Source: Cupidesulfovibrio sp000226255
GTDB taxonomy: Bacteria; Desulfobacterota; Desulfovibrionia; Desulfovibrionales; Desulfovibrionaceae
Assembly: GCF_003402415.2 (NCBI RefSeq)
Contig: NZ_AP036014.1
Location: 806,001 to 870,000 of the forward strand
Length of the DNA: 64,000 bases
Reading direction: 5' to 3'
In this document: piece after piece, positions 7,754 through 16,149 of the stretch
Numbering within the stretch: position 1 is the first letter of the stretch
How the letters are laid out: each line of letters starts with the position of its first letter
The notes under the pieces: generated by a model
The model's database searches: none
What the model was told of the DNA's origin: nothing
Seen by the model: only the letters and a program-made list of their open reading frames with translations
Translations under genes and position numbers: made by a program

Positions 7754-9571
7754 ATGCTGCGCATGCTCAAGAAACCCGTGCACGAATTCCTGCGCCTGTA
7801 CCGCACCGTGGCCTACGTGCGCCTCGGCGTACTGGGCATGGGGCTGGGCCTGCTGTCCGGATGCGCGGCCATCCTGTTCTTTCTGGGCATAGAGGCGGGC
7901 AAGCACTACATTCAGGTGGTCTGGGCCGGGCTGTCCTTGCCCGCCCCGGCCGGGGAAACCCTGTTCGGCCACGCGGAATCGGCCGCGCGCATCTACCGGC
8001 CCTGGGTCATCGTGGCGGCGCTCGGCATTACCGGTCTGGTCACCGGCTGGCTGGTGCAGCGCTTTCTGCCCAACAGCCTCGACGGCATGACCGACGGCAC
8101 CGACGCCATGATCCGCGCCTTCCACGCGGAAAAGGGCGTCATCCGCAGGCGGGCTCCGCTGCTGAAAGGGCTTACCTCCATCTGCACCATCGCCGCCGGG
8201 GGCAGCGCCGGGCGCGAGGGGCCGGTGTCGCAGATCGGGGCGGGCATCGGCTCGTGGCTGTCCATGCGCCTGGGACTTTCCCCGCGCGAGCGGCGCATCC
8301 TGATGCTGGCGGGCGCGGCCGGAGGGCTGGGCGCGGTGTTCCGCGCGCCCCTGGGCGGCGCGCTGACCGCCATCGAGGTGCTGTACCGCGAGGACTTCGA
8401 GTCGGAGGCCCTGCTGCCCGCCGTGCTTTCGTCGGTGGTGTCCTATTCGCTGTTCACCTTCGTGTTCGGCACCGCGCCCATCTTCGGCATTCCCCGCTTC
8501 AGCTTCACCTCGGTGCTGGAACTGCCCTGGTACCTGCTGCTCTCGCTGGCCTGCACGGCCACGGGCTGGGCCTACGTACGCACCTTCCGGGTGCTCAAGT
8601 ATTCCGTGTTCGGCAAGCTGCGGGCGCGGGTGGGCATCATGTGGACCACGGCCCTCGGCGGCGTGCTCATGGGCCTGTTCGGCATCCTGTACCCGCCCGT
8701 GCTCTCCGACGGCTACGGCTGGATAGAGCAGGCCATCCTGGGCCAGTTGCCGGTGGTCACCATGGTGACGATACTGCTGGGCAAGACGCTGGCCACCGCC
8801 GTCACCCTGGGCTCGGGCATGAGCGGGGGCATGTTCGCCCCGGCCCTGTTCGTGGGCGGCATGACCGGCGGAGTGGTGGGCTTTGCGGCGCAAGAGATCC
8901 AGCCGAACGTGGTCACCCAGCCCGGCGGCTACGTGCTGGTGGGCATGGCCGCTTTTTTCGCGGGCATCGCCCACGCGCCCATCGGGCCGCTGGTGATGGT
9001 CTGCGAACTCACCCAGGGCTACGGGCTGCTGGCCCCGCTGATGCTGTCCTCGGCGGTGTGCATCCTGCTGGGGCGGCGCACGGCGCTGTACGAAAACCAG
9101 GTGGAGAACAAGTTCGAGTCGCCCGCCCACCTTCAGGACGCCACGGTGAACCTGCTGGCCACCATGCGCGTGCGCGACTGCTACACCCGTGGCCGGGTGG
9201 CGGTGGTGGAAGAGAACGTGACCCTGAAGGCCCTCACGGACATCATCGCGGGCACCCAGGCGTTCACCTTTCCGGTGCGGGGCATGCATGGCAGGCTGAA
9301 CGGCCTGCTGGCCGTGCAGGACGTGCGCGGCATCCTGTACGAGGCGGACCTGTTCGACCTCGTGCTGGCGGGCGACCTGGCTCGCCCCCTGACCGCCCTG
9401 ACCGAGGACGACGACCTGTACACCGCCCTGCTGGCCTTCGTGGAGACCGACCTTTCGCAACTGCCCGTGGTCTCCAAGGACAACGAGGAACAGGTGCTGG
9501 GCCTTCTGGAACGGTCCGACCTGTTCCGGGCGTACAGCGAGTCGCTGAAGGCGCTGCGGGAGGATCAGTAG
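7754..9571 (+). CDS. CLC-family chloride channel/transporter with C-terminal CBS pair
   Basis: 605 residues. The membrane domain (about 1-440) carries GSAGREGPVSQIG, whose Glu is the gating residue, then GAVFRAPLGGALTAIEVLYR and SGGMFAPALFVGGMTGG. The GSGIP element of selectivity region I is not conserved (NSLDGMTDGTD). Two CBS motifs (about 470-600; MRVRDCYTRGR.., LTEDDDLYTALL..LPVV) form a cytoplasmic nucleotide-sensing module. AAGGA at 7742 selects the ATG at 7754 over an upstream start. It probably moves chloride or a related anion in the inner membrane, either as channel or proton exchanger; the sequence alone does not decide. Confidence 0.9.
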   Translation: MLRMLKKPVHEFLRLYRTVAYVRLGVLGMGLGLLSGCAAILFFLGIEAGKHYIQVVWAGLSLPAPAGETLFGHAESAARIYRPWVIVAALGITGLVTGWLVQRFLPNSLDGMTDGTDAMIRAFHAEKGVIRRRAPLLKGLTSICTIAAGGSAGREGPVSQIGAGIGSWLSMRLGLSPRERRILMLAGAAGGLGAVFRAPLGGALTAIEVLYREDFESEALLPAVLSSVVSYSLFTFVFGTAPIFGIPRFSFTSVLELPWYLLLSLACTATGWAYVRTFRVLKYSVFGKLRARVGIMWTTALGGVLMGLFGILYPPVLSDGYGWIEQAILGQLPVVTMVTILLGKTLATAVTLGSGMSGGMFAPALFVGGMTGGVVGFAAQEIQPNVVTQPGGYVLVGMAAFFAGIAHAPIGPLVMVCELTQGYGLLAPLMLSSAVCILLGRRTALYENQVENKFESPAHLQDATVNLLATMRVRDCYTRGRVAVVEENVTLKALTDIIAGTQAFTFPVRGMHGRLNGLLAVQDVRGILYEADLFDLVLAGDLARPLTALTEDDDLYTALLAFVETDLSQLPVVSKDNEEQVLGLLERSDLFRAYSESLKALREDQ

Positions 9572-9579
9572 GAGGCCGC

Positions 9580-9605
9580 CCTGTCGGTCCCGCCTGTCGG
9601 TCCCG
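9580..9605. repeat. Short tandem repeat, 13 bp x 2
   Basis: CCTGTCGGTCCCG occurs twice head-to-tail, with the start of a third degenerate unit, in the 48-bp gap between the convergent CLC and methyltransferase genes. No terminator hairpin was found there. Confidence 0.7.
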
Positions 9606-9619
9606 CCTGTTGGCCGGGC

Positions 9620-10573
9620 CTACCGCCGATGCCCCCCGGCGTTGCACGCCAGCAGGGGGCAGAAGGCCAGCGCCTCGTCGGTGAGGGCCGTGGCCGCCCC
9701 TTCCCCCCTGTGGAGGGCCAACGGCGGCTCCACCACAAGACCGGGCCTGCCCGCGCGGCGGGCCTCCATCAGCACCAGCGTGGCCGGCCCGTCGGCACGG
9801 GAATGGACGCAGCGCATCCGCTTGGGTTCCAGCCCCGCCGTGCGCAGCTCCTGCAGCAGGTCGGGCAAGCGGTCCGGCCCGTATACCCAGCAGCTGCGGC
9901 CTCGGGCGCGCAGCAGGCGCGCCGCAGCCCGCGCGAAGGCGGGCAGGGTTTCTGGCGTCTCGAACAGGGCGCGGGTGCGCTGGCTGCTGGGCGAGGGGCG
10001 GCCCGAGCCGTGCCGCCGGTAGGGCGGGTTGGCCACCACCAGGTCCATGGACCCGGCCTTGGGCAGGGCGTCGGACGTTGACGTGGCGGTAGCGGCAAGG
10101 TCGGCCCGCAGCACCCGGAAGCGTTCCGTCAGCCCCAATCGCGCCGCGTTGTCCCGCGCGGCGTCGGCCATTTGCCCGTCGATCTCGATGCCCGTACCCG
10201 TCAGGCTCGCACTTGTCAGGCCCGCACTTGTCAGGCCCGGCTGCGCCAGCAGCAGGGCCAGCCCCACCACGCCGCACCCGGCGCCAAGGTCCGCGAAGGC
10301 CAGCGCCTTGCCGTGACCCGGCATGGCCCGCGCATCAGGGGCAATTGCGCCCTTCTGGCGAGGTTTCCTTTCCATTCCCGTCAACCCCTCTCCCGCGAAC
10401 GCCGCCAGCAGCAGGGCGTCCAGGGAAAAGCGGAAGCTGCCTTCCGGCTGGGCCAGGCCGCGCGGGAACAGGGCGCGGGCCTGCAGGATGGCGTCGGGCA
10501 GTGTGGCGGGCTCGACCATCTTCGGGGCAGGCGGCATGGCGTCCGGGCGGGGTTCTGCGGCAGGGTTGTTCAT
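9620..10573 (-). CDS. Class I SAM methyltransferase, TrmN6/YfiC-like
   Basis: 317 residues. A seven-strand methyltransferase with motif I FADLGAGCGVVGLAL, acidic motif GIEIDGQMADAA and catalytic NPPYRRH. The NPPY with the preceding pattern FRFSLDALLLAAF is typical of TrmN6, which methylates N6 of A37 in tRNA1(Val). The N-terminal ~25 residues are Pro/Ala-rich and probably disordered. Between motif I and the second strand the protein has near-repeats PGLTSAGLTSASLTG that the family does not need, encoded by a small DNA repeat near 10200-10240. Target RNA is inferred from family only. Confidence 0.75.
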   Translation of the reverse strand: MNNPAAEPRPDAMPPAPKMVEPATLPDAILQARALFPRGLAQPEGSFRFSLDALLLAAFAGEGLTGMERKPRQKGAIAPDARAMPGHGKALAFADLGAGCGVVGLALLLAQPGLTSAGLTSASLTGTGIEIDGQMADAARDNAARLGLTERFRVLRADLAATATSTSDALPKAGSMDLVVANPPYRRHGSGRPSPSSQRTRALFETPETLPAFARAAARLLRARGRSCWVYGPDRLPDLLQELRTAGLEPKRMRCVHSRADGPATLVLMEARRAGRPGLVVEPPLALHRGEGAATALTDEALAFCPLLACNAGGHRR

Positions 10574-10895
10574 GGGCGCAGGCTATCCGGGCGGCACCCA
10601 GTTGACAACCCGGCGGGCAACCGGGTCGGCAACGGGCTGGTAACCAACCGACAGTCGGGCGGGGTGGCCCTGTTCGCCAACCCATTTGCCAAGCTAGTCT
10701 ATTTTGATAGACAAAAGGTCACGGGCCGGATTCGTGCGGCGGGGTCCGCCACGCAATCCCCGGCCTTCTCGCGGTCCATCGTTCGCGGACCGGGGCCTTG
10801 CCCCGGCGCAACCCGGCCCGTAGCACACCAGCCGGACTAGGTGGCCCTTTCCGCGCCGCCCGTCCCGTCCGGCCAGCCCCACAGGAGCCCGCCCG
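10574..10895. promoter_or_regulatory. Divergent gap with an inverted repeat
   Basis: This separates the divergent methyltransferase and helicase-fusion genes. It contains a perfect inverted repeat GTCTAT-TTTG-ATAGAC at 10697-10712 in an unusually A+T-rich patch, a possible operator or promoter element. Nothing else is seen. Confidence 0.4.
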
Positions 10896-13800
10896 ATGCA
10901 GCAGTTCCGGGCCGACCTGCACATCCACTCCCGCTTTTCGCGCGCCACCAGCGGGCGGCTCAACGCCCGCCATCTGGCCGCGTGGGCGCGGGTGAAGGGG
11001 CTGGACGTGCTCGGCACCGGCGACTTCACGCACCCCAAGTGGCGGGCGGAACTGGCCGAGCAGCTGGTGCTGGACGAGGCCAGCGGCCTGTACCGCCTGC
11101 GCGACCCGCGCGGGCTGGACGCCGAACTGCCCGAATACGCGGGCAAGCCGCTGGCCGGGCGCACCCTGTTCATGCTCCAGGCCGAAATCAGCAGCATCTA
11201 CAAGCGCGGCGGCAAGGTGCGCAAGGTGCACAACCTTGTCTACGTGCCCGACATGGACGCCGCCGACCGCCTGTCCCGCCGCCTGGCGGAGGTGGGCAAC
11301 ATCGAGTCCGACGGGCGGCCCATCCTTGGCCTGGACTCGCGCAACCTGCTGGAAATGGTGCTGGAAACGCACCCTCAGGCCTTTCTGGTGCCCGCGCACA
11401 TCTGGACGCCGTGGTTCGCCCTGTTCGGCTCGAAATCGGGCTTCGACTCGGTGGCGGAATGCTTCGGCGACCTGTCGTCCGAAATCTTCGCCATGGAAAC
11501 GGGCCTGTCGTCCGACCCGGAGATGAACTGGCTGTGGAGCGAACTGGACCGCTTCGCGCTCATCTCCAACTCCGACGCCCACTCCGGCGAGAACCTGGGG
11601 CGCGAGGCCAACCTGTTCTCCGGCGAAATCGGCTACGAAAGCATCCTGCGCAGCCTGAAGGGGCAGGGCATCGGCGGGCGATTCCTGGGCACGCTGGAAT
11701 TCTTTCCGGAGGAAGGCAAATACCACCTGGACGGCCACCGCAAGTGCGGCGTGGTCATGGAGCCGCGCGAAACCCGCGCCCGTGGCGGCCTGTGCCCGGT
11801 GTGCGGCAAGCCGGTGACCGTGGGCGTGCTGCACCGGGTGGTGGAACTGGCCGACCGCGAAACCCCCATCCAGTCGCCGGGGCAGCAGGGCTATCTTTCG
11901 CTCATCCCGCTGCCGGAAATCCTGGGCGAGTTGCTGGGCGTGGGGGCCAAGAGCCGCAAGGTGGCCGAGCAGCACGCCCGCTGCATTGCCCGATTCGGCT
12001 CGGAACTGAACATCCTGCAGGACGTGCCCGAGGCCGAGCTGTCGCGGTTCTGGGAGCCGCTGGGCGAAGGCATTGCCCGCATGCGGCGGCGCGAGGTGCT
12101 GCGCCAGTCCGGCTACGACGGCGAGTACGGCGTGGTGCGCGTGTTCACGGACAAGGAGCGCGCCTCCATCCAGCGCCGTTCGGTGGTGGGCGGCCTGCCC
12201 CTGCTGGAGGGCATGGGCATGACCGCCGCCCCGCGCGGGGATGGCGTAAAGGCCGCCGCCAGCGCCACGGGCAAGGGCAAGAAGGCCAAGGGGGCGGACC
12301 GCCCCTCGCTGCTGGACGCCCTTTCCGGCCCGTCTGGCCAAGCTGGCCCGGCTGTTCAGTCTGGCCCCATGGCGGCCTGGGAGGGGCGCAGGGCCCCTGT
12401 TCCGGTCACCGCCACGGCGTCCGGCACGTCAGCTGGCCCCGCTGCGGAGCCTGAATTCGAATTTTCTCCCGCGCCCACGCCTGGCTCCATCGATGCCCCC
12501 GATCTTGCGGACGGCGACGACGGCCCAACGCCGCCCGCCTTTGCCGCGCTCAGCGCGCCCCGTCCCCCCGAGGGCGCATCCATGCGCTTCAACCCCGCCC
12601 AGCGCCGCGCCCTGACCGCAGGCCCCCAGCCGGTGCTGGTGCTGGCCGGTCCCGGCACGGGCAAGACCCGCACGCTCGTCGGCAGGGTGCTGCACCTGGC
12701 GGAAACGGGCATCGACGCCCGGCGCATCCTGGCCGTCACCTTCACCCGCCGCGCGGCGGCGGAAATGGACGAGCGCCTGGCGACCGCCCTTGGCGAGGAC
12801 GCCCCCCTGCCGCGCACCGACACCCTGCACGCCCTCGCCTTCGAATACTGGCACCGGGCCACGCCCACCCCGCCGGTGCTGCTTTCGGAAGAGGCGGCCC
12901 GCCGCGTGTTCGCCGAGGCCAACCCCGACGAGCCCGCCCAGCGCCTGCGCGAGGCGTGGGAAGCCATCGGGGTGTGCCGCGAGAAGATGCGCTCGTGCCT
13001 GGTGGAGCATGCCCCCCTGCTGGCCCGCTACACCGAGCAGAAGGCGGCGTGGAACCTGGCCGACTACACCGATTTGCTGGAATTCTGGCTGGATCAGATG
13101 CAGAACAACATCTACGCCAGCCCGTGGCGGCACGTGCTGGTGGACGAAATCCAGGATCTTTCGCCGCTCCAGCTCACCCTGGTGCGGGCGCTGGCCCCGC
13201 ACGGCGGCGCGGGCTTCTTCGGCATCGGCGACCCGGACCAGTCCATCTACGGCTTCCGGGGGGCGCACGGCGACGTGGCCGCCTTCCTGCGCGAGGCGTG
13301 GCCCGACCTTTCCGTGGTCGCGCTGGAGGAAAACTACCGCTCCTCGGCCCGCATCCTCGACTTCGCGGGGGGGCTGATGCGGGGCCGCTCGGCCTGCGGC
13401 CCGCTGCGCGCCGCGCGCGATCTGCCCGGCGAACTGCACCTGTTCGAGGCCCCCACGGCGGAAGGCGAGGCGGCCTGGATCGGCGAGCAGATTCGCGGGC
13501 TCATCGGGGCCACCAGCCATTCGCTGCTGGATGCCGGGCACGGCAGTTCGCGCCGGGGCACGGTGCTGGACGAGGGCGGGTTCAGCCCCGGCGACATCGC
13601 GGTGCTGGTGCGCGTGAAATCGCTGATTCCCCAGTTGCAGCGCACCCTGACCCGCTTCGGCGTGCCCTGCGCCGTGCCAGAGGCCGAAGCCTTCTGGACC
13701 GACCAGCGCGTGGCGCTCATCCTGGGCGCGGCCGGGCGCATGCTGGGCATCGGTTCCACGTCGCCGCAGGGCGCGTCTGGCGGTCCGGCACTGCCCGCCG

Positions 13801-14573
13801 GGCTCAGCCACCGCCGCCTGATGGCGGAAGGGGTGCACCCCTCGCTGGCAAACCGGCTGGGGCTGACGGCGGCGCAGTTGCATGCCTCCCTTGCGCACGA
13901 CGAGGAAGGTGACGATGCCGAGGATTCCGGCGCGGCCGTTTCCGGCCTGCCGGACGGCGGCGAGGTCCCCTTGCGGCCCGACGTGGAAATTCCCGCGCGC
14001 GGCACGCCGTCCGAGGTGGACTGCCCGCCCAAGGTGCTGGCCAGGGGGCCGCTGGGCGTGGCCGCCTACCTGCGCGAAACCCCGCCCTTCGACGACCTGT
14101 TCTGGCAGTCCTCGGCCTTCCGGGCGCTGTCCCGCTCCTACGACACCCACGGCGGATGGGCCGGGCTGATGAACTGGATCAGCCTGCAAAGCGAGCTGGA
14201 ACTGGTGCGGCGCGGGAGCGAGAAGGTGCAGATCATGAGCCTGCACGCGGCCAAGGGCCTGGAATTCCGCGCGGTGTTCCTGCCCGCGCTGGAGGACGGC
14301 ATCATGCCCTTTGCCGGGGCGGGCACCCTGACCGGCAAGCCCGACCCGGAGGCGCGCAGCGACGTGGACGAGGAACGCCGCCTGCTCTACGTGGGCATGA
14401 CCCGTGCCTCCGAGGGGCTGTTCCTGAGCTGCGCCGCGCGCCGCCAACTGTACGGCCGCGAACTGCGCCTGAAGCCGTCGCGCTTCCTGGACGACGTGCC
14501 GCTGGAGGGGCTGCGCCGCTCCATGCTGGTGCAGCACCAGAAGCGCAAGGAGCGGCAGCTGCCGTTGCTGTAG
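10896..14573 (+). CDS. PHP/endonuclease Q-like domain fused to UvrD-type SF1 helicase
   Basis: 1225 residues. Residues 1-430 match the endonuclease Q-like PHP family: ADLHIHSRFSRATS at 6-19, an NSDAHS metal motif near 225, and a zinc ribbon with Cys284 and CPVC at 300-303. EndoQ nicks DNA 5' of deaminated bases. An Ala/Pro/Gly-rich linker (about 430-560) joins a complete helicase: Walker A GPGTGKT near 585, VDEIQDLSPLQ near 749, GDPDQSIYGFRGA, EENYRSS, MSLHAAKGLEF and EERRLLYVGMTRA. The fusion suggests incision at damaged bases coupled to unwinding. ATG 10896 is followed at once by the conserved PHP start. EndoQ assignment is by motif recall; activity is inference. Confidence 0.85.
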   Translation: MQQFRADLHIHSRFSRATSGRLNARHLAAWARVKGLDVLGTGDFTHPKWRAELAEQLVLDEASGLYRLRDPRGLDAELPEYAGKPLAGRTLFMLQAEISSIYKRGGKVRKVHNLVYVPDMDAADRLSRRLAEVGNIESDGRPILGLDSRNLLEMVLETHPQAFLVPAHIWTPWFALFGSKSGFDSVAECFGDLSSEIFAMETGLSSDPEMNWLWSELDRFALISNSDAHSGENLGREANLFSGEIGYESILRSLKGQGIGGRFLGTLEFFPEEGKYHLDGHRKCGVVMEPRETRARGGLCPVCGKPVTVGVLHRVVELADRETPIQSPGQQGYLSLIPLPEILGELLGVGAKSRKVAEQHARCIARFGSELNILQDVPEAELSRFWEPLGEGIARMRRREVLRQSGYDGEYGVVRVFTDKERASIQRRSVVGGLPLLEGMGMTAAPRGDGVKAAASATGKGKKAKGADRPSLLDALSGPSGQAGPAVQSGPMAAWEGRRAPVPVTATASGTSAGPAAEPEFEFSPAPTPGSIDAPDLADGDDGPTPPAFAALSAPRPPEGASMRFNPAQRRALTAGPQPVLVLAGPGTGKTRTLVGRVLHLAETGIDARRILAVTFTRRAAAEMDERLATALGEDAPLPRTDTLHALAFEYWHRATPTPPVLLSEEAARRVFAEANPDEPAQRLREAWEAIGVCREKMRSCLVEHAPLLARYTEQKAAWNLADYTDLLEFWLDQMQNNIYASPWRHVLVDEIQDLSPLQLTLVRALAPHGGAGFFGIGDPDQSIYGFRGAHGDVAAFLREAWPDLSVVALEENYRSSARILDFAGGLMRGRSACGPLRAARDLPGELHLFEAPTAEGEAAWIGEQIRGLIGATSHSLLDAGHGSSRRGTVLDEGGFSPGDIAVLVRVKSLIPQLQRTLTRFGVPCAVPEAEAFWTDQRVALILGAAGRMLGIGSTSPQGASGGPALPAGLSHRRLMAEGVHPSLANRLGLTAAQLHASLAHDEEGDDAEDSGAAVSGLPDGGEVPLRPDVEIPARGTPSEVDCPPKVLARGPLGVAAYLRETPPFDDLFWQSSAFRALSRSYDTHGGWAGLMNWISLQSELELVRRGSEKVQIMSLHAAKGLEFRAVFLPALEDGIMPFAGAGTLTGKPDPEARSDVDEERRLLYVGMTRASEGLFLSCAARRQLYGRELRLKPSRFLDDVPLEGLRRSMLVQHQKRKERQLPLL

Positions 14574-14675
14574 ACCCGGCAGGCCGGTGCCGCTGCGCGC
14601 TGCTTCGGTTTTTCGGGGCACGAAGGCCCTGACGTTCGCGCGGGGTGCACCCCTCGCCAAGAACTCGGAAAGCAA

Positions 14676-14708
14676 ACGGCCCGGTCATGCCGGGCCGTGG
14701 TGTTTTTT
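14676..14708 (+). terminator. Intrinsic terminator after the helicase fusion
   Basis: Stem ACGGCCCGG / CCGGGCCGT with a 5-nt loop, followed by GGTGTTTTTTT on the + strand. It lies 100 bp past the helicase stop codon. The same hairpin could also stop the leftward small gene at 14793, though the T-tract on that side is poor. Confidence 0.8.
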
Positions 14709-14792
14709 TGGGGAAGGGGAAGGCGTCGCGGACAGTGCGCCGTCGCGCGTGGCCCGGCATGCGCACAACTGGCCGGGCGGCGGGGGCAGGGT

Positions 14793-14942
14793 CTACAGCG
14801 GACAGCACACCCTGTACACGTAGCGCTCGTACAGGCCGGACACCCGGCCCGCCGCGCGGGGGCTGAGGCCAGCGTCGCGCAGGCGACAGTACACGTGCAG
14901 GGGATTGAAACGGTGCTGCAGAAAGTGCTTCACGTGGCGCAT
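14793..14942 (-). CDS. Small protein, 49 aa, unknown
   Basis: It reads MRHVKHFLQHRFNPLHVYCR and ends YERYVYRVCCPL. It is basic, rich in His/Arg/Tyr, with no membrane segment. An AGGAG ribosome site sits six bases before the ATG, much better than chance, and a hairpin at 14676-14708 lies downstream. I do not recognise the family. The alternative is that the region is non-coding. Confidence 0.55.
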   Translation of the reverse strand: MRHVKHFLQHRFNPLHVYCRLRDAGLSPRAAGRVSGLYERYVYRVCCPL

Positions 14943-15185
14943 CAAAGTCTCCTGTTCCCCGCCGTGGTCAACCGAAGTCTGACGGGGGAACGACGTATGC
15001 CGTGCATGCCGCATGCCGTGGCGGGCCGTGGTCCATGGTGACGGCACCTTGCGGAAGGGGCGCGTCCGTCGAGCATGGCCGGACGTGGGCGGACGGCGGG
15101 AAACCGGCGTTCCGCCGGGCGCGGGCGGCACATTTTTGCCGGGCCGCGCTTGCCCGGCGGGCGGAAAGCCCGTAACCGGAACGGC

Positions 15186-16049
15186 ATGCACGTTCCGCAG
15201 GCCCTTACCGCATCGCCTCGGCTTCTGTCCAGAACCGTGGCGGCCCCCTCGTGGGTTATTTCCGGCAATGTCCATGATAATTGCGCATTTCTTTCGGGGA
15301 AAGTGCACGAGGTGGGGCTGTGCCTGTTCGAGGCCGAAGCCTGCCTTGCCTACACCGATGCCGACCTGCCTCCGGCCATGACCGGGCTGCCCCTGTCCTG
15401 GCACGCCCACCTTCCGGTGGACCTTGCGTGGGGCCACGGCCCGCATGGCGCGCCCGGCGCCAGCGCGGCGCGCGTCTGCGCCCTGCTGATGGACAGGGTG
15501 GCCTTTCTGGGCGCGCGGCGCGCGGTGCTGCATCCACCCACGCCGGAACAGGCCCATGCGGCGGGTTTTGCCGGTCCGTCCGGCCCAGCCCGGCTGCTGG
15601 GCGTGTTTCTGGACGCATGGGCGCGCCACGGGCGCGATCCGGCCGACCTGCTGCTGGAAAACATCGCCGGGCAGGATCTGGTGGACCTGATTCCGGCCAT
15701 CGCCGACGGAAACTGCAATGTGTGTCTGGACATGGGCCATGTCCTGACCTACGGTCAGCATAGGCTGCCCGCATCCGCCGCGCTGCTGGCGCGGGTGCGC
15801 ATGGCGCACGTGCACGCGCCGGGCGGCATGGATCGCCACCGCCCCCTCACGGAGCTGACGCCCCACGAGGCGGCGTGGGCCGCGGGGGTGCTGCCCGCCC
15901 TGCCGCCGGATGCGGTGCTTACGGTGGAGGTATTCGCCTGGGACGGGGTGCTGGCCTCGCTGCCGGTGCTGGACCGCCTGCTGGCCGCCGGTGCGCCGGA
16001 AGACCGATCAGTGGCGGGGATGCCGGAAGTGCCGGAACCGCCCGGGTAG
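15186..16049 (+). CDS. cbiR: TIM-barrel phosphodiesterase, probable CbiR (cobamide remodelling)
   Basis: About 287 residues from ATG 15186; the start is uncertain. It is an AP-endonuclease-2/sugar isomerase-like TIM barrel with metal-ligand motifs in order: ISGNVHDNCAF, LLLENIAGQDL (Glu), CLDMGHVL (Asp, His), MAHVHAPGGMDRH (His) and LTVEVFAW (Glu). This pattern and the GKVHEVGLCLFE opening resemble CbiR, which cleaves the nucleotide loop of corrinoids so the lower ligand can be replaced. Desulfovibrio depends on cobamides, which fits. A generic sugar-phosphate isomerase/epimerase is the alternative. Confidence 0.6.
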   Translation: MHVPQALTASPRLLSRTVAAPSWVISGNVHDNCAFLSGKVHEVGLCLFEAEACLAYTDADLPPAMTGLPLSWHAHLPVDLAWGHGPHGAPGASAARVCALLMDRVAFLGARRAVLHPPTPEQAHAAGFAGPSGPARLLGVFLDAWARHGRDPADLLLENIAGQDLVDLIPAIADGNCNVCLDMGHVLTYGQHRLPASAALLARVRMAHVHAPGGMDRHRPLTELTPHEAAWAAGVLPALPPDAVLTVEVFAWDGVLASLPVLDRLLAAGAPEDRSVAGMPEVPEPPG

Positions 16050-16149
16050 CCGGGCGGCGGCGACAACCTTCAGCAGGATTTCGCAACAGGACACAGCGCC
16101 GCGCGCCGCGCGCGGCGGACGCTTACGTGGCCGGGGCCGAGAGGAAACC

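Noticed and set aside
7700..9460. 586-residue frame opposite the CLC transporter
   Set aside because: Gln/His/Gly-rich antisense shadow typical of GC-rich genomes; the + strand has clear CLC motifs.
14793..15866. 357-residue leftward frame opposite the CbiR-like gene
   Set aside because: Only its last 49 codons have a ribosome site; the rest lies over a conserved TIM-barrel gene.
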